The position numbers were made by a program, and so were the translations under genes. Below the pieces are notes generated by a model. That model did not search any database. It was not told the origin of the DNA and saw only the letters and a program-made list of their open reading frames with translations. A DNA stretch of 64,000 bases from Flaccisagitta enflata (taxonomy: Eukaryota; Chaetognatha; Sagittoidea; Aphragmophora), in assembly GCA_965153355.1 (NCBI GenBank), contig OZ231126.1, positions 8,122,001 through 8,186,000 of the forward strand, read 5' to 3'. This document shows positions 12,765 to 22,419 of the stretch, piece by piece; the stretch's first letter is position 1, and each line of letters begins with the position of its first letter.

Positions 12765-13075
12765 AAGCATTTGCAAGCGGGTAGGCAGGGGCAGCAATGC
12801 GGGAGGGCAGGGGCAGTAAAGTGGGTAGGGTAGCAGTAGCGAAGGGTAGGGTGGGGGCTGTTATGTGGCCAGGAAGGAGCAGTAATGGTCAGGAATCACT
12901 ACAAACTGGACAGACAGGGAGAGATACGGGCTGCTAAATCCAAAGAAAGAAAGACAGACAGACAAGAAGACCGATAGGCAGGTAGGGGTGGACATATGAA
13001 ACAAGTAACACGGGGTCCCAATATCATTGGTGATGGGTGAGCAGGGGCATCCAACCCCCATCTACACTCCATGAC
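12765..13075 (+). repeat. GGGTAGGCAGGGGCAG tandem and diverged A-type head
   Basis: Units of GGGTAGGCAGGGGCAGTAA repeat several times at 12778-12860. Then GAAACAAGTAACACGGGGTC at about 12999 and GATGGGTGAGCAGGGGC resemble the head of the A-type copy at 4781. There is no hairpin end here. Confidence 0.5.
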
Positions 13076-13112
13076 TCCCTACTTACCCAAAAAAAGATCT
13101 AAAACACTTGTC

Positions 13113-13590
13113 TTTGGGCAGCGGCTCATAAGAGGTCGAGCCTATGCTTTCACACATATGTGAAATTTTCTTCTCCTTCTCTTTTGTTCCCCCCTCCCCC
13201 CAGCCTCCAGGCCCATATAACAGCCTCTAGGCCCATATCCAAGCCTTGAGGCCCAAATCCCGGTCCTGAGGCCCAAATCCCAGCTTCAAAGGACAAAGGC
13301 CCAATTCCCAACCCCAAGGCCCAAATTCCATCCTCAAGGGATTTGGACCTAGAGGGCCTAGAGATTGGGGAATAGAGGCTGAGATAAAGACCTGGAGGCT
13401 GGGGGGGAGGGGTGCAGAGCTAGAGGAGAAGGAGAAAAAAGAGAAGGAGGAGGAGGAGAAAATTCCCCGTATGTGTAAAAGCATAGGCCATTGACCACTT
13501 CGGGGCCGCTGCTCTGCTCCCCCCTCAACTTCAACCACAACTTACTTAAGCAGGGCATGAGTACCACTGACCATCTAACGCTTTTGCGAC
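13113..13590 (+). mobile_element. B-type element 2
   Basis: TTGGGCAGCGGCTC..AGAGGTCGAGCCTATGC pairs with GCATAGGCCATTGACC..GGGGCCGCTG at about 13478-13512. The enclosed core is a 20-bp AGGCCCAAATCCCAGCCT-type minisatellite followed by purine-rich sequence. The tail AAGCAGGGCATGAGTACC..CTGACCATCTAACGC ends at 13590. Several end positions differ from B1, so it is an older copy or a separate subfamily. Confidence 0.6.
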
Positions 13591-13689
13591 TATTCCACTC
13601 TTCAACTCATGCGTGATGGACGGACGGTCGGACGGACAGACAAATAGACAGACAAAACCTTTTATCGAGTTGCGTGTCCGCAACTAAAA
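13591..13689 (+). mobile_element. HINE-like 3' half
   Basis: A GGAC/GACA core is followed by AAAACCTTTTATCGAG and the hairpin AGTTGCGTGTCCGCAACT plus AAAAA. The same hairpin subtype as 4781-5076, truncated on its 5' side by or at the B2 tail. Confidence 0.65.
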
Positions 13690-13793
13690 ACTGACATGCT
13701 TACATTTCAGTTGTTAAAGCTGTTCATTACTTTGTTTTTAGAGATCAAGCTTATGAAAAGCGAATGGTGGAGATTGCACTGTTATAGTAGTGG

Positions 13794-14963
13794 CATATTT
13801 GGTTCTTGCTTGACTCGTTGTACAACGTGGGAAAAGAGAAAAATGAAACATAGAAAGCCAAATTTTCGAGTGTATTCAACTATTCTTAATCATGGCAAAC
13901 AGAAGAAAGAGATACCAGGGGCTCACCTGATCAGTCTCTTTGGCTGATCAGCCTCTCTCTCTCCATCTCTGTCCATTTCACGCCTTTCCATTCATCCATT
14001 GTATCCATTGTCTCTCTCCCTCCATCTCATATCACATTTTTGTCGATCTAATGTCAGTGTCCACCCCCCCTAAAGCCCCAAATCAGGCCTCTAAGACCTC
14101 AAAGCAGGCCTCTCAGACCTCAAATCAGGCCTCTCAGACCCCAAATCAGGCCTCTCAGACCCCAAATTAGGCTTCTCAGACCCCAAATCAGGTCTCTCAG
14201 ACCTCAAAGCAGGCCTCTAAGACCTCAAATCCGGCCTATTAGATCCCAAATCAGGCCTCTCAGACCTCAAATCAGGCCTCTCAGACCCCAAATCAGGCCT
14301 CTCGGATTCAAAGTCAGGCCTCTCGGATTCAAAATCAGGCCTCCCAGACCCCAAATCAGGCCTCCCAGACCCCAAATCAGGCCTCTCAAACTACAAATAA
14401 AGCATCTGGGATCACAAATCAGGCCTCTCAGACCACATATCAGGCCTCTTAGGCCCCAACTCAGGCCTTTGGACCTCTTATCAGGCCTCTCAGACCCCAA
14501 ATCCGGCCTCTCAAACTACAAATCAGGCATCTGGGATCCCAAATCAGGCCGCTCAGACCCCAAATCAGGCCTCTCAGACCTCTTTTCAGGCTTCTTAAGC
14601 CTTAACTCAGGCCTCCCAGACCTCTTATCAGGTCTCTCACACCCCAGATCAGACCTTATGGACCTCAGATCAGACCTTTCAGACCTAAGATCATGCCTCC
14701 CAAAACCAAATTGCCCTGTGTGGAATCATAGGTCATCGACCCCTCCAGGGCCGCTGCCCCATTACCCCAACACTACAATACTAAATGATATCAATGGGGC
14801 ATCGGGAACCGCTGACCATAATGACGCTTGAGCGGCCTGTTGTATCTCTTTCTTCTGTTTGCCATGATTAAGAGTAGTTGAATACACTCGATAATTCGGC
14901 TTTATATGTTTCATTTTTCTCTTTTCCCATGTTGTACGACGAGTCAAGCAAGAACCAAATATG
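13794..14963. repeat. Palindrome with 121-bp arms enclosing a B-type element
   Basis: Arms 13794-13914 and 14843-14963 are reverse complements, with landmarks TTGGTTCTTGCTTGACTCG, GAAAAGAGAAAAATGAAACAT, GAGTGTATTCAACTA and CATGGCAAACAGAAGAAAGA. They meet at GATA/TATC. Everything between is extra sequence, mainly B-type element 3, so the palindrome was probably nearly loop-free before the insertion. Confidence 0.8.
14060..14840 (+). mobile_element. B-type element 3, long minisatellite core
   Basis: About 30 units of a 20-21 bp repeat (CAGGCCTCTCAGACCCCAAAT type) at 14075-14705, then CCTGTGTGGAATCATAGGTC..CCAGGGCCGCTGCCCC and the tail GGGGCATCGGGAACCGCTGACCAT. The left subterminal repeat is not clear. 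Open frames in both strands simply read the 21-bp unit. Confidence 0.6.
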
Positions 14964-15021
14964 AAAAGCAAAGTGGAGTATTGTGGTGCATGTTAACAAA
15001 GTGAATGGTGGTTCTTGTTTT

Positions 15022-15252
15022 TAGGCAGCAGCCCCGAAAGGAATGAAGTCCTTTAGAACACAGAGGAACTTTCCTTCGTCCATTTGTTTGTTTGTGAACC
15101 CCCCCCCCATCAAGCCCCAGGCTCCAAGCCTAATCTGCCCTCTTGGGCCTCAAATTATGCATCCCAGGCCCAAAATTGGCCTTCTCAGGTCCCAAACTCA
15201 GCTGTCATAGGCCTCTCAGGCCTCTTTTAGTCCTCTTAGGCCTCATATCAGC
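15022..15252 (+). mobile_element. B-type element 4 (5' part)
   Basis: TTAGGCAGCAGCCCCGAAAGG..GTCCTTTAGAACACAGAGG, then a C run and CCAGGCTCCAAGCC-type degenerate repeats. The inverted right side is missing and B5 begins directly after. Confidence 0.55.
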
Positions 15253-15256
15253 TTGT

Positions 15257-15699
15257 TTGGGCAGCGGCCCTGAAGGGGACAGTGTCCTGTAGAACACAGG
15301 GGACTTTTGTTTATTTGTCAGTCCATTCGTCTGACCATTCACCCCCCCCAGCCTCGAGGCTCAAATCCCAGCCTGGAGGCTCAAATCCCAGCACTGAGGC
15401 TCAAATCCCAGCCTCGAGGCCAAATCCCAGCCTCCATGCTCAAATCCAAGCCTCAAGGCTCAAATCCCAGCCTCAGGGCTCAAATCCCAGCTTCAGGGCT
15501 CAAATTCCAGCCTCAAGGCTCAAATCCCAGCCTCAAGGTTTAAATCATTGCCTCACAAATCCAATTGGGGAGAAGTCACCCTGTGTTCTACAGGACATTG
15601 TCCCCTTTGGGCCCACTGCCCTGCTGACCATCACCCACAATCACCAATATGCAAAGCAGGGCAACAGTATTGCTGACCACACATTGCCCTTGGGCGACC
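15257..15699 (+). mobile_element. B-type element 5, compact complete copy
   Basis: TTGGGCAGCGGCCCTGAAGG and GTCCTGTAGAACACAGG at 15257-15303 recur inverted at 15578-15625. The core is about ten units of a 20-bp AGCCTCGAGGCTCAAATCCC repeat. The tail AAGCAGGGCAACAGTATTGC..ACCACACATTGCCC ends in TTGGGCGAC. At about 440 bp this copy gives the clearest view of B architecture. Confidence 0.75.
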
Positions 15700-15750
15700 T
15701 GTTCAAGCCCTCAAATCTGCCCTCTTAATCCTCAAATCATCCATCAACTA

Positions 15751-16150
15751 GTAGCCCAGGGGGGAATATAAGGTCAGTGATACCCTTGCCCTGCTTTGTT
15801 GGGCAGTGGTACCAAAAGGCGGGTGTCCTGTAGGACACGGGGGGTGAATTTCCAGACATCTGTTCTTTTATCCATCCTTCCGTGCGTCCCCCTCCTCCCC
15901 CATTTGACATCTGAGCCCTATGTCAGCTCTTCCAGGCCTGATTTTAGCCCTCCAAGCCCTTGAACTAGCCTTACCAGACCTCAATTTAGCCCTCCAGGCC
16001 TCAAATCAGCCCTTTAGGCTTCAAGCATGCTCCCCCCTCTTCAGGACATCAGCCCTTTAGGGCCGCTGCCCCACTCTCACTCCACTACTTCACTTGATCA
16101 CTGCAAGCAAAGCATCGGGTACCACTGACCATGTGCGATCTTTAAGTGAC
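15751..16150 (+). mobile_element. B-type element 6
   Basis: An inverted tail copy (GGTCAGTGATACCCTTGCCC) precedes TTGGGCAGTGGTACC and GTCCTGTAGGACACGG. A degenerate AGGCCTCAAATCAGCCC core follows, then CAGGACATCAGCCCTTTAGG..CCGCTGCCCC and GCATCGGGTACCACTGACCAT. The right side closely resembles B1. Confidence 0.65.
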
Positions 16151-16180
16151 TAGTTTGACTTTGTATCTGAGGGGGGGGGG

Positions 16181-16375
16181 AAAGCAGGGCAGCAGCCCTG
16201 AAGGGGACAAAGTCCTGTAGAACACAAGTGGAATTTTGTTTATGCCTCTCTCCATGCGTCCTTCCATCCATCCATGATTTGAGGTCATGCAAGGCAGAAT
16301 TGGAGTCCTTGCAGGATGATAAGAGGCCTGAAAGGGCTTGTAAGAGGCTGATTCAAGGCCTGAGAGGGCTGATGT
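16181..16375 (+). mobile_element. B-type element 7, truncated
   Basis: AAAGCAGGGCAGCAGCCCTG and GTCCTGTAGAACACAAG, a short GTCC/ATCC stretch and a few GAGGCCTGAAAGGGCT units, cut off where arm 2 of the large inverted repeat begins. Confidence 0.6.
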
Positions 16376-16378
16376 GAT

Positions 16379-16853
16379 TTATCGTATTTTAAATCAGAAA
16401 ACATAAGACAGAGCTAAATGAGCTAAATGAGCTAGAATGCACAAAAACACCCTAACAGATGACCAGCTATACTCACAAACAAAGTTTTCTGTATTTGCAT
16501 GCCCAAACAAAAACTTGAATACATTCCTTTATTGATCCTACACAATATCATTAAAAATAAAAAAAAATTCAATGAATTTTTTTCATAAAAAAATCTTTAA
16601 AAATTCTTAACTTGAAAAATATGTGTCATACAGAATTCTGCTTGGCGCCAAATGAAAGAGAATTATCAGATTTACTCACTCCATAAATTTCATTGGAGGC
16701 CGCAATCAATCGGATGAGTTCCTCAACTTCCGCATAAGAAAATGAAAACCATGTTTCTCCTGAATATGTTAAAAGTAAAGGACTGACTTCAACTTTTTTC
16801 CCGACAAGGTCATCACATGTAGGTGTGCAGGTGTGCCCACTTACACACACACA

Positions 16854-16938
<85 letters not shown>

Positions 16939-17713
16939 CTGAGGCGTCTTAAGTGCACGATTTTGCATTTTTCAACTTAGGCATATTGGACCAATCAATG
17001 GACTGATGGACTGACCTATGGACAGACAAACGGGCAGAAAAAGCCTCCTGTAGCGTCGTGAGCTAGCAACTAGAAATCTTATGCATTTTCTGATGGTTTC
17101 CAGATCTAAAGAATGTACTTGGAAATCATTGATGACTGATATCCTCCGGTAAGCATGAAAAAAAATCAAGCAACATACTGCCCAAACAGAGGTTGGATAA
17201 CAACAAGGAATAATCAATTTTTTGCCTTCAAAAAAATTTCCCAGCGGTGATTGGTGTTCCACAAGTGGTATATGACACTTCTGCACCGATCGCGACTCTG
17301 GGCACTCAAAACTGTCTTTGTCTATGTATCGTGACACTGTGACCAATCTGGGATTTGTAGCTCAACCCGTTCAGAAATGAGAGCAATTTACAAAAAAAAC
17401 AGTCACAAAAAACAGCCTTTTTTGGCAGAATCTGCCCTTCAATTCATATGCATCAATCAGATCAAAAGAAAAGAAAAAGTCCTTGGGATTTCTCATCAAA
17501 AATCTGCAAACTCATATCTTCCAAGTGTTTTTTTCAGATTATAGCTAACTCTTCTACTTTTTGTGCTATTTCCTCATCTTTTGTTACAGTTTAGAAAAAT
17601 CATGTCTTCCAAGTGTTTTTTTCAGATTATAGCTAACTCTTGTACTTTTTGTGCTATTTCCTCATCTTTTGTAACAGTTTAGAAAAATCATTCTGTATAT
17701 AATCAAAATTACA
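16379..17713 (-). repeat. Large inverted repeat, arm 2
   Basis: Reverse complement of arm 1 (10736-12336); the 4-kb loop between the arms holds six B-type copies. The CA tract here (about 16842-16934) is the counterpart of the shorter GT tract of arm 1, so the tract lengths diverged after the arms arose. A 75-bp segment with CTAACTCTTSTACTTTTTG is tandemly doubled at 17531-17690. Confidence 0.85.
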
Positions 17714-17908
17714 TAGGGCCTATGTGATATAAGAAGAAAATAATCTGCTTAGAATTGAAAGAATTTAGCAGGGGCAAATCTGAATTTGATCTGCCCGAAG
17801 ACGCATTTCTAATTAAACTTGCAGACCGGAAAAATTACTAAAACTTTTCGTACAAATAAATATCTTAAAGAACGGAACAAATTCTTTTCACAACTTTTTC
17901 CCCTTTTC

Positions 17909-17910
<2 letters not shown>

Positions 17911-17979
<69 letters not shown>

Positions 17980-17996
17980 CGCATCTCTCTTAAGCT

Positions 17997-18081
<85 letters not shown>
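17911..18081. repeat. CT tract and AG tract back to back (hairpin-capable)
   Basis: About 66 bp of CT is followed by a 24-bp spacer (17977-18000) and about 80 bp of AG. Since AG is the reverse complement of CT, the pair forms a perfect inverted repeat with more than 60-bp stems. Both tracts are also mirror repeats able to form triplex DNA. Confidence 0.97.
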
Positions 18082-18089
<8 letters not shown>

Positions 18090-18253
18090 GAGACAGAGAT
18101 AGACAGAGAAGAAGGTGAAGAGAAGGAAAAAGAAAGAAAGATAGAAAGAAAGAAAGAAAGATAGACAGAAGCAAGGAAAGAAAGATGCCCTCAGGAGAAA
18201 ACTTTGCCGGCATTTTACATATAAATAACCTATAAATGAGACTAATTTAGTGA

Positions 18254-18413
<160 letters not shown>

Positions 18414-18534
18414 TAAAGGAGATAAAAAGTAAGAAGGGAAGGACCATTTTCAGCATTGAAAGTATTTCAATTCTTTTTAAATAAATAGTAGTGTGTTGAT
18501 GAGGAGGAAAAAAATGGGGTGGAGGAAAAGAGGA

Positions 18535-18546
18535 GGAGGAGAAGAT

Positions 18547-18577
<31 letters not shown>

Positions 18578-18676
18578 AAGAAGGAGAAGAAGCAGAAGAA
18601 GAAGAAGAAGAAGAAGAAGAAGAAGAAGAAGAAGAAGAAGAAGAAGAAGAAGAAGAAGAAGAAGAAGAAGAAGAGG
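18535..18676. repeat. GAA trinucleotide tract
   Basis: (GAA)n with a few GGA and GCA units. Frames give poly-Arg, poly-Lys or, on the other strand, poly-Leu. Confidence 0.97.
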
Positions 18677-18800
18677 GGGAAGAAGGAGAGGGAGAAGATG
18701 GTTTACCTCTATTCCGTCTGACTGTCGCCTAATTTCTGTCTCACTTGATCTTTTGAAAATAAACTTCTTCACTTTTTTGGCAATCTATGCTCACCTTTTT

Positions 18801-19372
18801 CTAAAGGGGGGCCGCGACCCCGAAAAGGACACAGTCCTGTGAAACACATTGCCTTCCAGAGGTGAAATTGGATATGTCAGTTATGAAAAAGATTATATGA
18901 AATGCTGATACTTTCAGTGGAATGTTTTGTGAGATATTTGGATGAGAAATCAAATAATTGCTCAGTTGGTCCTTTTCTCTTACCTTGACTTGGTCTTTGA
19001 ACTAGGACGTGTTCCAGGGAGCCCCAAAAATGTGTTTCTTCCTATGAAACACATTCACAGCGTGAACAAATATTCAAGCATTTCAACTGTCCCACAAGGG
19101 AGTGAGCAAAGTGAGTGAGCAAGCCTGTGAACGGAGTGAGCGAGCAAAGATAGCACTGCGATGTGGAGTGCTGCAGAGCGAGTGAGCGGAGTGAGCGGTG
19201 CGAGCGAACGGACGCAGTGAGTGACCGAGTGGCCCATTAAAGACATGATTATCTGTGACTAGAAACACATCCTTAGTTCCTCATCTGATATAGTTTTACC
19301 TTCAATCCTCCATCATTGACTACAGCAGGGCAACGGGTGTTGCTTACCACATAGTGCCCTTGGGCGATACGA
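18801..19372 (+). mobile_element. Decayed B-type element, probably split by D2
   Basis: GGGGGCCGCGACCCCGAAAAGG and CAGTCCTGTGAAACACA (18804-18848) look like a B head, and CAGCAGGGCAACGGGTGTTGC..GTGCCCTTGGGCGAT (19322-19371) like a B tail. The PIF-like element D2 lies between. No minisatellite core remains. Confidence 0.45.
19005..19272. mobile_element. PIF/Harbinger-like MITE D2
   Basis: The ends GGACGTGTTCCAGGGAG and CTAGAAACACATCC with interior TTCAACTGTCCCACAAGGG, GAGC-type tetranucleotides and GACCGAGTGGCCC match D1. The 3-bp flanks are CTA and TTA, one mismatch, as expected of an older insertion. Confidence 0.7.
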
Positions 19373-19575
19373 CTGGTATCACTTTCTCCTACTTTTTTTG
19401 TCTTTTATATTTTTCCTCTGACCTTGTTTTTTTTTTCTTCGTTCATTTCCTTCCCCTGCGTTCGCTCCGAACTTTACCTCCTTGCTGTTACTATCTAGGC
19501 GGAAAAAAATCTTTCGACCTGTAACAGAAATGTATTCATTGATGTATAAATAAAAACAAATCAGTTGCAAATTAA

Positions 19576-19692
19576 TCAATAATTAGTGAGAGCTCCCTTT
19601 GACTGAATCAGGGCCGTCCTTTGTTGGGGAAGTAATTTGTAGAGCTTCTTGAGGTACTCTGGAGTGACGGCCTTCTGGATCTTTCTCGCGAT
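19576..19692 (-). pseudogene. Relic of a Tc1-family transposase C-terminus
   Basis: The minus strand reads IARKIQKAVTPEYLKKLYKL then LPQQRTALIQSKGALTNY and a stop. Tc1-family DD34E transposases commonly end '..i.PEYl.kLv.SMprR..AVI.akGG.TKY-stop', so the position of the PEYL block, the basic patch, the SKG turn and the terminal Tyr all fit. Immediately upstream in another frame is NVAEEEIK, like the 'ALEEEW' helix that normally precedes this block, which implies a frameshift. The catalytic D, D and E region is not recognisable. This is the only fairly convincing transposase trace in the window. Confidence 0.55.
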
Positions 19693-20234
19693 TTATTTTT
19701 ATCTCTTCTTCTGCTACATTTAGACTTTTAGCTTCCACAAGACTCATCAAATCATAAAAAAATTGGTGACATAAAGGAAACCCTTTGAATTTGCAAGCAG
19801 GCAACGCAAACCGCATCTGTCTAGCTCAACGCGTTTAGAAGTAATTAAAAAAAGAGTAAAAGTGATACCATCAGAAGATTGAGCAAAAATGGCAAAAGCT
19901 AAATTGAAGTAATGCAATCAATGGTTCCTTCGTCAGACTCAAAGCCAGTCACAGACTGGCGTATCTGCTAGGACACCAAAAAAGTATCCAATCAAAGTTG
20001 AATAACTTTTGAACAGAAAAAGCTAGAGAGATGCTGTTTGCGTCAATCTCTTGCAAATTTGAAGAGCTTCAATTATCTCACCAATTTTTTGATGATTGGT
20101 TGATCCTAACCTGAGATATGCATGTAAACGTGCCGAAACATTTTTTCCGCCAAGATAGTAGTGTTAATCTTTTTATATCAGATTTGCCAACCCGGACTAG
20201 TTAAGTTATGCTGAGAGCAGGAAAGAAGGCCTAA

Positions 20235-20873
20235 CAGGTCGCCCTAGGGCAATATGTGGTCAGCGATACCCGTTGCCCTGCTTTGAGTGATTGTGAATTG
20301 GAGTGAGAGAAAGCAGGGCAGCGGCCCCAAAGGGGACAAAGTCCTGTAGAACACAGGGGGACTTTCGTTCGTCCTGCCTGAAGAAGGGGATGAGATGCTA
20401 TAGAGGGCTGACTGAAGGCCTTCAAGAGCCTAAACTGAGGTCAAAGAAGGCTGATGTAAGGCCTGAGAATGCCAATCGGAAGCTTAAGAGGGCTGATTTG
20501 AGGCTTGAGAGAGCTGGATTAGGGCTTGAAAGGTCAGAGGACTGATTTGAAGCCTGAGAGCAATAAATTGAGGCTTAGATAGCTGATTTGAGGCTTGAGA
20601 GGCCTAGTTTGAGGCCTGAGAGGCCAGGTTTGAGGCCTAAGAGGTTGGATTTGAGGCCTGAGAGGCCGGATTTGAGGCCTGAGAGGCTGGATTTGAGGCC
20701 TGACAGGCTGAGTTTGAGGCCTGAGATGCCAGATTTGAGGTCTCAGAGGCCAGATTTGAGGCTTGAAGGGCCTGATGAGGGGGGGGACGAACGAACGGAC
20801 GAACGAACGGACGGACGAACGAAAGTCCCCCTGTGTTCTACAGGACTTCGTCCCCTTTGAGGCCGCTGCCCAA
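20235..20873 (-). mobile_element. B-type element 9
   Basis: In minus orientation the tail CAGGTCGCCCTAGGGC..GGTCAGCGATACCCGTTGCCC comes at the left. Then CAGGGCAGCGGCCCCAAAGG and GTCCTGTAGAACACAGGGG (20317-20366) pair with CCCCTGTGTTCTACAGGAC and GAGGCCGCTGCCC (20827-20871). The core is a 21-bp GAGGCCTGAGAGGCCGGATTT minisatellite (about 18 units) plus a GGAC/GAAC stretch. Confidence 0.75.
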
Positions 20874-21119
20874 AAAGGGACAGGTATCTTAATTTGCTCA
20901 TTATTCTGAGTTTGTTGTTGCCTTGGGAATCATCTTTTTTCCCCGATCGATCATAATCGCTGAACTTTCGATGTTTTGGTCAGATGTGCTATAGAAGCAA
21001 TGCTCAATATCCAACCTGCAGCCAGTTTCCCACAGCATGAAAAGAAGAACTTGGGAAGTGGAGCACTTTTAACCATTTAAAGAGAGAGGAAAGTCATTCC
21101 CTTTGGAGCATTTTTACCA

Positions 21120-21330
21120 AAAATTCTCATCCTGTCTGGTTTGAGGCCTGATTGGAAAGGTTTAAGGCTTGTGAGGGCGGATTTTATGCCTGAGGGCAGA
21201 TTTGAGGTGTCAGAAGCCCAGTTTGAGGCCTGAGGGGGGGGGGACGAAAGAACGAACGGATGCACGAACGAAAGTCCCCCTATGTTCTACAGGACCTCGT
21301 CTCCATCGGGGCCGCTGCCCAAAAAGGTGC
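21120..21330 (-). mobile_element. B-type element 10, partial
   Basis: GAGGCCTGA..GGATTT units lead into a G run, GGACGAAAGAACGAACGG, then CCCCTATGTTCTACAGGACC and GGGGCCGCTGCCC. The opposite side is missing. Confidence 0.6.
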
Positions 21331-21359
21331 ACTCGATGAAGCGGTGGCTGATTTGACCA

Positions 21360-21452
21360 GAGTGTGACCGACGAACTAACCCACTGACCGACGTTACGGA
21401 CCGACCAACTGACCAATGGACCGACCCACTGACCGACGGACCGACCAACAGA
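21360..21452 (+). repeat. Degenerate GACC tetranucleotide tract
   Basis: GACCGACN units interspersed with AACT/CACTGACC, like the core of a HINE but without recognisable ends. Confidence 0.6.
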
Positions 21453-21694
21453 GTGTCAATTTAGAAATTACAATTTCACTTCACAAGACAAGAATCAGAC
21501 AAGCCTTTGGACGGATGAATCTACACGGTATGTGAAATGTCCGTTCTTCATGCCGATGAGAGGGACGATCACGAGCGAAGGTTAGGTTGAAATTCTGATA
21601 CTCATTTTCATGAAAAAGCTCTTCAGATTTGTAGATACAACATAACGATCACTCTCCACTGCCTGTCTCCACCGCGTCAGCCCACTGAATCGGC

Positions 21695-22130
21695 CTTTCA
21701 CCCGGTCACTCACTCACATACTCACTCACTCAGTCACTTACTCACTAACTCACTCACTCACTCAATCACTCACACACTCACTCACTCACTCACTAAACAA
21801 CTCACTCACTCACTCACTCACTCAGTCACTTACTCACTAACTCACTCACTCAATCACTCACACACTCACTCACTCACTCACTCACTCACTCACTCACTCA
21901 CTCACTCACTCACTAAACAACACTCACTCACTCACTCACTCACTCACTCACTCACTCACTCACTCACTCACTCACTCACTAAACAACCCACTCAATCACT
22001 CAGTCACTCACTCTTTCACTCACTCGCTCACTCGCTCATCAACTCACTGACTCACTCACTGACTCACTGACTCACTCACTGACTCACTCGCTATACAACT
22101 CACTGACTCACTCACTGACTCACCACCTCC
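21695..22130. repeat. ACTC tetranucleotide array, about 430 bp
   Basis: (ACTC)n with periodic variants. A block CACTAAACAACTCACTCAC with following units recurs at about 21790, 21910 and 21980, and GACTCACTCACT blocks recur at 22045-22125, showing duplication of longer segments. Confidence 0.95.
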
Positions 22131-22419
22131 CTCATTCACTCTTTATCTTGGTAAATCCATTCCTTTGTATTCTGCTTGTCAGAAGGTCACTGACTGAATC
22201 TTCAAAAAATCCATCGATTAGAAAAAAGGATTCCCTCTAATACAGTTGATTGTAAAAAAAAAAAAAAGAAAAGAAGCGGAATTGACAATTTTGAGAATAA
22301 GAAAAAAAATGATAAAAAAAAGGATGAACAAAAAATCACTTTCTTTGACGAATTAACGATTTTGTTGAAAAGGGATTTTTCTAAGCAAGGAAACGACAAA
22401 AGAAAAAAGACACAAATGG

